NCBI GenBank assembly: GCA_020028535.1
Contig: JAIBHM010000097.1
Span: 1-6,987, forward strand
Direction of reading: 5' to 3'
DNA: 6,987 nucleotides
Source of the DNA: Armatimonadota bacterium
Lineage (GTDB): Bacteria; Sysuimicrobiota; Sysuimicrobiia; Sysuimicrobiales; Kaftiobacteriaceae
Positions 1 through 6,892 of the stretch are shown piece by piece (position 1 is the first letter of the stretch; the number at the start of each line of letters is the position of its first letter). Position numbers and translations under genes: made by a program. The notes under the pieces were generated by a model that saw only the letters and a list, made by a program, of their open reading frames with translations, did not search any database and was not told the DNA's origin.

Positions 1-455
1 CGGCCGCGCAGCCGCTCCACCAGCCCGGCGATCGTTCCGGCCGTGGGCTCGTTCATCAAACTGATCGAGCCGAAATGTAGGAATTGCGTCCGCACGATGT
101 CTTCCGGCAGATCGCGAGGCAATAGGCGAGTATCTGCCGCGCCTTCCCGATAGAACGAGAATGCCGGCTCCCCGTCCTCGAGCGCCACAAACGCCAGCGT
201 GCTGGGAGCATCCGAATGGCTGAGAAACCGAGTCCCCACACCTTCGTGTTTCAGGTGGGCCGCCAGGAATCGCCCAAAGACATCAGACGAGACTTTGCCC
301 GCGAATTCCACCCGCGCCCCCAGGCGGGCCAGGCCCACGGCCACGTTCAGTGGGGAGCCGCCCGCGTGCATTCGAAATCCCACCATGGCGCCCCGTTCAT
401 TGATGGGCGTGAAGTCAATCAGAATCTCGCCGATCGCGGTGAACAGGGCCGCCAC
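1..455 (-). CDS. PfkB-family sugar kinase, fructokinase-like (partial, C-terminal part outside window)
   Basis: This is the N-terminal half of a ribokinase/PfkB-fold kinase, which transfers phosphate from ATP to a sugar or keto-deoxy sugar acid in the cytoplasm. I translated it by hand: 151 complete codons are visible and the rest lies beyond position 1. Residues 8-15 (IGEILIDF) form the first strand and carry the usual substrate-contacting Asp14. Residues 32-37 (GGSPLN) match the GGxxxN substrate-binding motif. GKVSSDVFG (53-61) is the usual GxxxxDxFG turn, and FYREGAAD (101-108) and HFGSISL (127-133) are lid and core motifs typical of fructokinases. The ATP-binding C-terminal signature and catalytic Asp are not in view, so activity cannot be judged. 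The GTG start at 455 lies 4 nt after the stop of the aldo/keto reductase and follows a G-rich stretch. It is the last visible gene of the minus-strand operon. The family call is firm. Fructose versus another ketose or 2-keto-3-deoxy acid is open. Confidence 0.88.
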   Translation of the reverse strand, partial: MAALFTAIGEILIDFTPINERGAMVGFRMHAGGSPLNVAVGLARLGARVEFAGKVSSDVFGRFLAAHLKHEGVGTRFLSHSDAPSTLAFVALEDGEPAFSFYREGAADTRLLPRDLPEDIVRTQFLHFGSISLMNEPTAGTIAGLVERLRG

Positions 456-459
456 CCCG

Positions 460-1437
460 CTACCCCCGCCGGCCCTGCTCAGGATCGCCGGCGAGCGGCT
501 CAATGGTGCCCAGTTCCGCCCACACGTCTTCGGGAATTGGATGCCCGGCGAGCGTGACCAGCTCGTGCACGCGATCCGGCCGGCTGACTCCAACGATTGT
601 CGAGACGATGCGCGGATCGCGCAGCGAGAACTGCAGCGCCGCGGCTGCAAGCGGCACCCCCGCACCCAGGCAGATCGCCTCGATGCGCCCTGCCTTGTCG
701 AGCACTTCGGGCGTGGCAGCCTGGTAGGAGTACTTCGGAAATGCGCTGGGACCGCGCGCGAGGATCCCGCCCCCGAACGGGGCGGCATTGACAACAGCCA
801 CATCCAGGCGCTGCCCGAGCTGAAGCAGCGGCTCGGCGATACGGCTGAGCAGCGTATAGCGATTGTGCGTGATCACCGCCTCGAACGCGCCGGTCATCAC
901 GTAGCGAATCATCAGATCGATCGGGCCGCCGGCAATCCCGACGTGCCCAATGACGCCCTCGTCCTTGAAACGCCGGAGCACCGCCGCGGGGCCGCGCGCC
1001 CCCATCACGCGTTCGAAGGTCGTGTGCTCGGGGTCATGCAGGTAGACGAGCTGCAGGCGATCCAGTCCCAGCAGACGCAGACTGCGTTCCACTGAACGCT
1101 TGATCTGGTCGCCGCTGAAATCGCCGGTGCGCAAATCGCGGTCTGCTTTTGTTGCGAGCACATAGCCGTCCGGGACCCGTCCCCCGAAGTCGCGGAGCGC
1201 CAGCCCGATGCGTCGTTCGCTCTCACCCTCGGCATAGGATGCTGCCGTGTCCAGGAAGTTGATCGGACTGTCAAACACCGCCCGTAACGTCTGGAGCGCC
1301 TGCTCGACCGGCACCTCATACCCGAACGTCCCAGGCATACTGCCCAGCGGAGCGCAGCCGATGGCCAGCGGGGTAACGTTGAGCCCGGTCTGCCCCAACG
1401 ACCGGAGCGGCAGAAACCGCGACGGCTCAGGAGTCAT
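460..1437 (-). CDS. Aldo/keto reductase, D-threo-aldose/L-fucose dehydrogenase-like
   Basis: A 325-residue NAD(P)-dependent oxidoreductase with the aldo/keto reductase TIM barrel, at full length for the family. The catalytic tetrad is intact: Asp63 and Tyr68 in FLDTAASYAEGESERRIG, Lys97 in VLATKAD, and His134 in VYLHDPE. The GESERRIG helix and the YLHDPE strand resemble the branch containing D-threo-aldose (L-fucose/D-arabinose) 1-dehydrogenase and pyridoxal 4-dehydrogenase, so oxidation of an aldose to a lactone is the leading guess. A general sugar aldehyde or ketone reductase is equally compatible. The C-terminal cofactor-binding part includes VSTIVGVSRPDRV (278-290), matching the usual nicotinamide-nucleotide phosphate loop. 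The ATG at 1437 overlaps the stop of the lipoyl gene as ATGA, with no strong ribosome binding site, implying translational coupling. The next gene is a sugar kinase, which supports a sugar substrate. Fold and chemistry are secure; substrate is not. Confidence 0.93.
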   Translation of the reverse strand: MTPEPSRFLPLRSLGQTGLNVTPLAIGCAPLGSMPGTFGYEVPVEQALQTLRAVFDSPINFLDTAASYAEGESERRIGLALRDFGGRVPDGYVLATKADRDLRTGDFSGDQIKRSVERSLRLLGLDRLQLVYLHDPEHTTFERVMGARGPAAVLRRFKDEGVIGHVGIAGGPIDLMIRYVMTGAFEAVITHNRYTLLSRIAEPLLQLGQRLDVAVVNAAPFGGGILARGPSAFPKYSYQAATPEVLDKAGRIEAICLGAGVPLAAAALQFSLRDPRIVSTIVGVSRPDRVHELVTLAGHPIPEDVWAELGTIEPLAGDPEQGRRG

Positions 1438-1694
1438 ATCGCCGAGACGTCATCCTCCGGTCCGGCGATCACCGCCAGCAGTGTGCCAATCGGCACGGTG
1501 TCGCCCTCGGGAACCACGACGCGCCTGAGGATCCCTGCGGCCGGGGCTGGAACATCTACCGTCGCCTTGTCAGTATCCACGTCGTACAGGGGCTCTCCCT
1601 CGGCAACCTCATCGCCCTCGGCCTTATGCCACCGCACAATGAGGCCGTCGATCATCGTTTCGGAGAGCGGGGGCATCAGGACGCGGGTGATCAT
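1434..1694 (-). CDS. Stand-alone lipoyl-domain protein (E2-type, no acyltransferase core)
   Basis: An 86-residue protein consisting of one lipoyl domain and almost nothing else. It begins MITRVLMPPLSETM, the standard first strand of E2 lipoyl domains. Lys43 sits in DVDTDKATVDVPAP, the hairpin turn where lipoate is attached (DKA, not the MKM of biotinyl domains), and PAAGILRRVVVPEGDTVPIG forms the second half of the barrel. It ends a few acidic residues after the domain. The Ala/Pro linker, the peripheral subunit-binding domain and the catalytic acyltransferase domain of a normal E2 are absent, and no remnant follows because the aldo/keto reductase starts inside the stop codon (ATGA). The start likewise overlaps the E1 stop as ATGA. 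In acoABC/pdh-type operons the gene after E1 is full E2, so this occupies the E2 slot. It probably carries acyl or reducing equivalents from the E1 fusion. A truncated E2 is possible, but the clean overlaps at both ends argue for a functional small protein. Confidence 0.93.
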   Translation of the reverse strand: MITRVLMPPLSETMIDGLIVRWHKAEGDEVAEGEPLYDVDTDKATVDVPAPAAGILRRVVVPEGDTVPIGTLLAVIAGPEDDVSAI

Positions 1695-3988
1695 CGCGTC
1701 TCGGAAGGCCGCGCAGCGCCGGCGACCAGCCTTCGGGCGGCCGCGGCGACGCTGGCGGCATGGGGGAGATGCGCCTGCTCCAGGGCCGGGGACATCGGTG
1801 GAGGCACCGGCACGGCCCCTTCGATGGCCACGGGCGCCAGCAGCGCATCATGGCAACGCTGCTGGACCTCATACGCGATGTGCTCGGCGACAGACCCCTG
1901 CGTGGGAGCCTGAGAGAGCACGAGCAGATGCCCCGTGCGGCGCACCGATGAAACGATGGTATCGACATCGAGCGGCACGACCGTACGAGGATCGATCACT
2001 TCAGCCTCGATACCTTCTCCCACGAGTCGGGCCGCGGCGTCCATTGCGACCCTGGCCATGTAGGAATAGCCCACCAGCGTGAGGTCTCGCCCTGGACGCC
2101 GCAACATGGCTTCGCCGAACGGCACAGAGTAGTCATCGGCCGGCACGACATCGCGCTCGTTGTACAGCAGTTGATGCTCGATAAACACGACAGGATTGTC
2201 ATCGCGGATCGCTGTGCGGAGCAGGCCTTTGGCATCGTAGGCAGTCGAAGGCGCTGCGACCTTCAACCCTGGAAAGTGCGCGATCACCGCCTCCAGGCTC
2301 TGCGAGTGCTGGCCCCCATACCCCTTGCCGCCCCCCACCGCGGTGCGGATCACGAGCGGGACGGTGACGTGCCCACCGAACATGTAGCGGATCTTTGCCA
2401 CCTGATTGGCCAGCTGGTCCATCGCCTGGAGCATGAAGTCGATGTACATGATCTCGACGACGGGCCGCATCCCCATGAGTGCGAGCCCAAGCGCCGTGCC
2501 GATGATCGCCGCTTCGGAGATGGGCGCATTGAAGACGCGGGAGCGGCCGAAGACGCCGAGCAGCCCGGCTGTGACCTGAAACGACCCACCGTAGTCGGCG
2601 ACGTCCTGCCCGTAGAGCAACACCCGCCGGTCGCGCTGCATCTCCTCGACTAGCGCCTCCGCTATGGCCCGCCGCTGCGGGATCGCTTCGGGCACGGACC
2701 GCCTAAACGAGGTGAGTTTGTCGACATTCGCGTCGGTCGTCTGGAGGGTCGCGGGAATCAGGTCGGAAGTGCTCACAGCCATCAAATCCGCCGTCATGCG
2801 CGCGGGATCCGGCTCGGGCGCGTTGGCTGCCTCGATGGCCGCCGTACGGACGCGCTCGAAGACCTCGTCACGCAGAGCAGCCACGCCACCCTCGGTCATT
2901 ACTCCAGCGTGGATGAGCGAGGCGGGGAAGGTCAACAGCGGGTCGCGGCGCTTCCACGCCGCGACTTCATTCTCGCTGCGGTACCGCCGGCCGTCGTCGC
3001 TGAGTGAGTGCCCCAGGTAGCGATAGGTTTCAAATTCCAGCAAGACGGGACCGTCGCCGCCCAGGCATAGCCGGCGGGCACGCCGGACCGCGTCCCGCAC
3101 GGCCAGCACATCCATGCCGTCGACGATCTCCGCGTGCATGTTGTCGTCGGCGAACCCGGCACCGCGCCGGGCAAGGTGGCTGACGCCGGTGACCTCGCCG
3201 ATGCTCTGTCCACTCTCGGCATACTGATTGTTCTCGATCAGGAAGATCACCGGCACGCCGCGCGGGAATTGCTTCTGGGCCGCGAAGTTCATCGCTTCCA
3301 GCACGACGCCGTTCGCCAGCGCCCCGTCACCCAGGAAACACCCAACGACAAATGGGTCGGTGACTCCGTACGACGCCAGGGCCGCACCGACTGCCACCGC
3401 GCTGCTTCCGCCCACGATCGCGTTGGCGCCCAAATGGCCTCGGGAGACATCGGCGATGTGCATGCTGCCGCCTCGACCGCCGCAGTAGCCGTCCGCTCGG
3501 CCGAACAACTCCGCGAACATCCGGTAGAGATGCCAGCGCGCCCCGCGTTCGTGGACCGGGAGGGACGGCTGCCACCCCGGCCGGCCGACAAACTCACGCA
3601 TCGCCGCCTCATCCATGGCCGCAATCAGGCGCATGCCGTGTGAGATGGTGTGCCCGTGTCCGCGGTGCGTGCTGGTGATGCGGTCGTTCGGGTCCAGCGC
3701 GTCCAGCACACCCGCGGCGACCGCTTCTTGTCCAATACTGGTATGTGTTGCGCCGATGTACCGGAACCCGGGCGCAGGGACGAACGTGGCGCTGCGCGCC
3801 GCGACCAGCGTTTCTTCAAACGCCCGGATCGTGAGCATCACCTCGAGGAGCCCGCGCGCGCCATCGGGGGCGAGCGATCCGTCCGCCAGGGCATCGCGGA
3901 TCGTACTTGTGTAGGTATGGCGGGGAATGGAGGGCAGCGCGAGCGCATCGCGCTGGGAGGCCGGGAACCGATCGAGGTCGCGGGGCAC
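1691..3988 (-). CDS. Fused alpha-beta E1 of a ThDP-dependent 2-oxoacid/acetoin dehydrogenase
   Basis: A 765-residue cytoplasmic thiamine-diphosphate enzyme in which the E1 alpha and beta subunits, usually separate proteins, form one chain. Residues about 40-385 are alpha: RITSTHRGHGH (103-113), GRGGSMH (171-177), and the ThDP/metal motif GDG (220-222) ending at Asn253-Asn254. RYLGHSLSDDG (323-333) is the loop that is phosphorylated in mitochondrial E1s. Residues about 430-755 are beta: GQDVADYGGSF (460-470), APISEAAIIGTALG (488-501) with the Glu492 expected to contact the ThDP aminopyrimidine, and GQHSQS (559-564) with the conserved His561. About 45 residues link the halves. Family chemistry is decarboxylation of a 2-oxoacid (or acetoin cleavage) with transfer of the acyl group to lipoate; the acceptor is probably the lipoyl protein encoded next. 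The start is GTG at 3988, 3 nt after the upstream stop; no earlier ATG fits. All key residues are present. The substrate (pyruvate, branched-chain oxoacid, acetoin or a sugar-derived oxoacid) is undetermined. Confidence 0.93.
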   Translation of the reverse strand: MPRDLDRFPASQRDALALPSIPRHTYTSTIRDALADGSLAPDGARGLLEVMLTIRAFEETLVAARSATFVPAPGFRYIGATHTSIGQEAVAAGVLDALDPNDRITSTHRGHGHTISHGMRLIAAMDEAAMREFVGRPGWQPSLPVHERGARWHLYRMFAELFGRADGYCGGRGGSMHIADVSRGHLGANAIVGGSSAVAVGAALASYGVTDPFVVGCFLGDGALANGVVLEAMNFAAQKQFPRGVPVIFLIENNQYAESGQSIGEVTGVSHLARRGAGFADDNMHAEIVDGMDVLAVRDAVRRARRLCLGGDGPVLLEFETYRYLGHSLSDDGRRYRSENEVAAWKRRDPLLTFPASLIHAGVMTEGGVAALRDEVFERVRTAAIEAANAPEPDPARMTADLMAVSTSDLIPATLQTTDANVDKLTSFRRSVPEAIPQRRAIAEALVEEMQRDRRVLLYGQDVADYGGSFQVTAGLLGVFGRSRVFNAPISEAAIIGTALGLALMGMRPVVEIMYIDFMLQAMDQLANQVAKIRYMFGGHVTVPLVIRTAVGGGKGYGGQHSQSLEAVIAHFPGLKVAAPSTAYDAKGLLRTAIRDDNPVVFIEHQLLYNERDVVPADDYSVPFGEAMLRRPGRDLTLVGYSYMARVAMDAAARLVGEGIEAEVIDPRTVVPLDVDTIVSSVRRTGHLLVLSQAPTQGSVAEHIAYEVQQRCHDALLAPVAIEGAVPVPPPMSPALEQAHLPHAASVAAAARRLVAGAARPSETR

Positions 3989-3991
3989 GGG

Positions 3992-5200
3992 CTAGGCCAC
4001 CGCGGGCCGGATCCGCGCGGCCATCTCGGTGAGCGCGCGGGGCACGCTCATCTCACCGACGATCGCCGCGCGCGCGCATTGCCAGATCGCCTCTTCGACA
4101 TCCGGCCAGCGGGAGATCGCCGGCGGGAATAGGGCGGCGTCGACCGACTGTTCCAGGAGAGCCCAGCGACGCGCCGCCATCGAGCCGGGCGAAGATTCGG
4201 CCCGCACCTTTGACAGTACGACCGGGCGCGTCGGCAGGCTACCGCGCCGCGCTTCAACAAGCTGGCTCTCTTCCGACGTGAGAAATCGGAGCAGTTCCAC
4301 GGCCGCGGGACGGTCGCGCGCTGTGACCGGGATCGCGAACGTGTGAGAGCCCGCGTAGATGTGGCGTCCTCGCGGACCGGACGGGTAGAGGGCAAGGTCA
4401 AAGACCTCACGCACGCTGGACAGGGCGGGGTCAATGTACGTGTAGAATCCTCCCGGCCAGTCCGTGGTCATCGCGGCACGGCCTTCGCGAAAACACGTCG
4501 CGACCTCGTCATAATGCCAGTCCGGCGTCTCGGGAGGCGCCGCCCCCCGCTTGTAAAGCTCGACCAGGAGGCCCAGAGCCCATCGTCCCGCCTCGTCGTC
4601 CACAGCCGGCTCCCCCCGGTCGGTCAACAGGCGTCCGCCGGAGGCGGCAAGCAATTCGAAAAAATGCCCAAACAGCCCCGACTCCCGGCCTGGAAACGCA
4701 AACCCATGTAGCGCCGGCGCCCGCGCAAAATGCAACGCGATAGTCCGGAGTTCGTCCCAGGTATTGGGAACCCGCAGTTCGGCGCCGGCGCGGGTTTTGA
4801 ACTCCCGGCGTTCCCTGGCATCAGCGAACAGGTCAGTCCGATAGTACAGGAGCTTGATATCGAGGTTGCGGGGGAGCCCGTAGAGCGCGCCGTCGATCCT
4901 CGCCAGCGACAACGTCCTCGGATGGAACGCCGCGACTTCGTCGGGACCGAGATCGTCATCCAGCGGGGTCAGCCACTGCCGCTGCGACGGCGCGTACTTG
5001 GTATGGGTCGAGATGAGATCGAACGCCGCCGTCTTCCCGCCGAATTCCTCTGCGATCCGGGCGTTGAGCGCGGGGTGCGGCATCGCGCCTGCCACCTCAA
5101 CGCCCTGTCCGGTCTGCCGTTCGAACTCCGTAAGTCGAGCGTACAGCGGATCGTACATCGGCCCGCCGACCAGAAGGACGCGAAGCTTCCGCAGGGCCAT
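3992..5200 (-). CDS. Family 1 extracellular-type solute-binding protein lacking a signal peptide
   Basis: A 402-residue protein of the MalE/UgpB-like periplasmic-binding fold. Family hallmarks run through the chain: FDLISTHTKYAPSQ (60-73), the DGALYGLPRNLDIKLLYYRTD stretch (103-123), a PNTWDEL motif (145-151), AASGG (185-189), FREGRAAMTTDWPG (237-250) and a closing FLTSEESQ (306-313). Such proteins normally bind a sugar outside the membrane and deliver it to MalF/MalG-type permeases. Here the ATG at 5200 is followed directly by ALRKLRVLLVGG, the first strand of the fold, with no hydrophobic signal segment or lipobox. Extending the frame upstream to 5440 adds only an Arg/Pro-rich sequence overlapping the divergent gene, so export is not supported. 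It leads a catabolic operon with no permease visible on that strand. Possible roles are a cytoplasmic ligand sensor or carrier, or a protein exported by a route I cannot see. Sequence similarity to the exported paralogue at 5350 is only family-level. Confidence 0.85.
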   Translation of the reverse strand: MALRKLRVLLVGGPMYDPLYARLTEFERQTGQGVEVAGAMPHPALNARIAEEFGGKTAAFDLISTHTKYAPSQRQWLTPLDDDLGPDEVAAFHPRTLSLARIDGALYGLPRNLDIKLLYYRTDLFADARERREFKTRAGAELRVPNTWDELRTIALHFARAPALHGFAFPGRESGLFGHFFELLAASGGRLLTDRGEPAVDDEAGRWALGLLVELYKRGAAPPETPDWHYDEVATCFREGRAAMTTDWPGGFYTYIDPALSSVREVFDLALYPSGPRGRHIYAGSHTFAIPVTARDRPAAVELLRFLTSEESQLVEARRGSLPTRPVVLSKVRAESSPGSMAARRWALLEQSVDAALFPPAISRWPDVEEAIWQCARAAIVGEMSVPRALTEMAARIRPAVA

Positions 5201-5206
5201 GGAAGT

Positions 5207-5212
5207 AGTATA
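5207..5212 (-). promoter_or_regulatory. Candidate -10 box TATACT for the minus-strand operon
   Basis: On the minus strand the bases TATACT match the TATAAT consensus at five of six positions. They end 6 nt before the ATG at 5200, which would put transcription start at or next to the start codon and give a leaderless mRNA. No Shine-Dalgarno sequence is visible before that ATG, which fits. The -35 region (around 5230-5237) is a poor match to TTGACA, so the call is tentative. Confidence 0.4.
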
Positions 5213-5333
5213 TCCGGCCAGGGCAGGAGAGGTCGCAGGTGCCGCGAAGTGTTGGCCATCCCAAGCTCTATATCCCAGACTCGACCGGCGAGGAGGTGAG
5301 CGGCGAGGCGTCAGGATCATCACCAATCGTGGC

Positions 5334-5342
5334 AGGAGGTGA
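5334..5342 (+). promoter_or_regulatory. Strong ribosome binding site (AGGAGGTGA) deciding the start at 5350
   Basis: AGGAGGTGA is complementary to the 16S rRNA 3' end and lies 7 nt before ATG 5350, which fixes that ATG as the start of the exported binding protein. An in-frame TTG immediately before it (5347) is the only nearby alternative. It contrasts with the weak or absent sites on the minus-strand genes. Confidence 0.85.
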
Positions 5343-5349
5343 ACGATTG

Positions 5350-6837
5350 ATGCAACGGCATCTCCGCTTGTCGCTCGCGCTGCTGGGCGTGCTGGTCCTG
5401 GGATGGACCGCCGTCGCCCCGGCCGCGTCGAGCATGCCATACCAGGGCGTGACGGTGAACGTCTTGACCTTCACCGGGCCGCAAATTGCCGAACCCCTGC
5501 AGCGGCGAGGTCCTGAGTTCACCAGGCTCACCGGCGCAAAGATCAACGTCGTCACTGTTCCGTTCAGCGACCTCTACCAGAAGATTCTCACCGATATGGC
5601 GACGCGCACGAACAGCTACCATGCATTCGTCTTCGCGCCGCAGTGGATGGTAGACTACATCACCGCGGATTACCTGGAGGACATCACCGACCGCGTCAAA
5701 GGTGACGCCGCCCTGCAGTGGAACGACATCGCGCCGTTCTTCCGCGACTTCAGCGCCAGCTATGCGGGACGGATCTATACGATTCCGCTGGACGGCGATT
5801 TCCAGATGGTCTACTACCGCTCCGATCAGCTCGCGCGCGCAGGGTTGCAACCGCCCCAAACCTGGGATGACTACCTGAAGGTCGCCCGGGCGCTGCATAA
5901 AAAAGACCTGAATGGCGACGGCAGGGCGGACTTCGGATCCTGCATCGCCAAGAAGCGCAACGCGCAGTCCTACTGGATGGTGTGGTCGGTGGCCGCGGCC
6001 TACCTGCAGAGCCGCGGGACGAGCCAGGGGTCGTTCTTCGACGTACAGACGCTCCGACCGCTCACCAATAACGCCGCGTTTGCCGAAGCGCTGCGCATCT
6101 ACGTCGAGACCGGCCGATACGGCCCGCCGGACGAGTTGAACTGGGACGTTGGCGACTCCCGTGCCGGCTTCGTCACCGGACGCTGCGGGCTGAGCGTCGA
6201 CTGGGGCGACATCGGGACGCTGGCCATCGACCCCAAGACCTCCAAGGTCCAGGACAAGGTCGGCGCGGTGAGTCTGCCCGGCACGAGGCGCGTGCTGGAC
6301 CGGGCCACCGGCCGGCTGGTCGCGTGCAACAGTACCACCTGCCCGTACGCCGTGGGCGGCGTGAACCACGCGCCGTTTGCCGCGTTCGGGGGATGGTCGG
6401 GCGGGATCAACAAAGCCGCCCCGGACAAGGTCAAGGCGGCAGCCTACGCGTTCCTCTCGTACATGAGCCAGCGCAAACAGGCCAACGTCGACGTGACGAT
6501 CGGCATCACCGGATTCAACCCGTACCGGACGTCGCAGTTCAAGAACCTCAGCAACTGGAGAAAGGCGGGAATGAGCGCGTCCGCAGCCAGGAACTACCTC
6601 GGCGCGATCGAGGCCAGCCTGAACAGCCCGAACATGGTGCTCGATCTGCGCGTCCCGCAGAATCAACGCTACCAGCAGGTGGTGCTCGACACGGCGATCG
6701 CCAAGCTCCTGGCGAAGCAGATCACCGTCCAGCAGGCGATGAAGGAAATCACGGACGGGTGGGAGTCGATTACGAACGAGCTCGGCCGCGATGCCCAGGG
6801 CCAGGCGTATCGGGCGAGTCTGGGCGTCAAACGGTAA
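5350..6837 (+). CDS. Exported ABC-transporter sugar-binding protein (family 1/MalE-UgpB type)
   Basis: A 495-residue extracytoplasmic solute-binding protein that should capture a sugar or related solute and hand it to an ABC permease. Residues 1-26 are a classic Sec signal peptide: basic QRHLR, hydrophobic LSLALLGVLVLGW, then APAA with probable cleavage near 24-26. No lipobox Cys follows, so it is not an obvious lipoprotein. The mature part shows the fold's landmarks: VTVNVLTFTG (34-43), the ligand-cleft region GRIYTIPLDGDFQMVYYRSD (140-159), PQTWDDYLKVARAL (169-182), AGFVTGRCGLSVDWGD (272-287), FGGWSGGIN (346-354) and AYAFLSYMS (365-373). DLNGDGRADF (186-195) is an EF-hand-like loop, likely binding calcium. 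Four Cys (198, 279, 326, 331) could form disulfides after export. It is longer than the usual 400-450 residues, partly from an insertion around 310-345. A terminator and an apparent permease start follow, the normal order for these operons. Ligand unknown. Confidence 0.94.
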   Translation: MQRHLRLSLALLGVLVLGWTAVAPAASSMPYQGVTVNVLTFTGPQIAEPLQRRGPEFTRLTGAKINVVTVPFSDLYQKILTDMATRTNSYHAFVFAPQWMVDYITADYLEDITDRVKGDAALQWNDIAPFFRDFSASYAGRIYTIPLDGDFQMVYYRSDQLARAGLQPPQTWDDYLKVARALHKKDLNGDGRADFGSCIAKKRNAQSYWMVWSVAAAYLQSRGTSQGSFFDVQTLRPLTNNAAFAEALRIYVETGRYGPPDELNWDVGDSRAGFVTGRCGLSVDWGDIGTLAIDPKTSKVQDKVGAVSLPGTRRVLDRATGRLVACNSTTCPYAVGGVNHAPFAAFGGWSGGINKAAPDKVKAAAYAFLSYMSQRKQANVDVTIGITGFNPYRTSQFKNLSNWRKAGMSASAARNYLGAIEASLNSPNMVLDLRVPQNQRYQQVVLDTAIAKLLAKQITVQQAMKEITDGWESITNELGRDAQGQAYRASLGVKR

Positions 6838-6848
6838 GGCCGGTCGTC

Positions 6849-6870
6849 GCGGGAGTGGTTTCCGTCCCGC
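6849..6870 (+). other. Upstream hairpin with the same stem sequence as the terminator
   Basis: GCGGGA (6849-6854) and TCCCGC (6865-6870) can pair as a 6-bp stem with a 10-nt loop, starting 11 nt after the end of the binding-protein gene. No T-run follows, so it is not a terminator alone. Its arms are identical to the outer arms of the terminator at 6893-6925, so the four segments can pair in alternative ways. Confidence 0.55.
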
Positions 6871-6892
6871 ATGCTGACTGATCGGGATCTCC

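Larger units (their letters stand above)
5201..5349. promoter_or_regulatory. Divergent intergenic control region
   Basis: These 149 bp separate the starts of the two divergent units, so they should hold both promoters and any shared operator. The minus-strand candidate -10 lies near 5207-5212. For the plus strand the best -10-like string is TATATC at 5269-5274, without a convincing -35, leaving a leader of roughly 70 nt. I found no strong palindrome that would mark an operator, and no regulator gene adjoins it in the window. Confidence 0.55.

Noticed and set aside
199..1095. Long plus-strand open frame (298 codons) opposite the kinase and aldo/keto reductase.
   Set aside because: Its translation is Arg/Pro/His-rich with no recognisable domain, and it lies antisense to two genes with clear motifs. 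High GC keeps antisense frames open.
1434..1694. Biotinyl carrier protein instead of lipoyl protein.
   Set aside because: The modified lysine is in a DKA context within an acidic DVDTDKATVDV strand, the lipoyl pattern; biotin acceptors have MKM. E1 next door also points to lipoate.
5209..5275. TATATCC repeated at 5209-5215 and 5269-5275, exactly 60 bp apart.
   Set aside because: The match is only 7 bp with no flanking similarity. It could be coincidence between two promoter-like AT patches, too short to call an operator pair.
5239..5349. Upstream in-frame start for the exported binding protein, adding 37 residues.
   Set aside because: It would bury the signal peptide behind a polar segment. 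ATG 5350 has an ideal ribosome binding site and puts the signal peptide at the N-terminus.
5201..5440. N-terminal extension of the signal-less binding protein by 80 residues to position 5440.
   Set aside because: The extra sequence is Arg/Pro/Ala-rich, overlaps the coding start of the divergent gene and includes the whole intergenic region. The fold starts right after ATG 5200.
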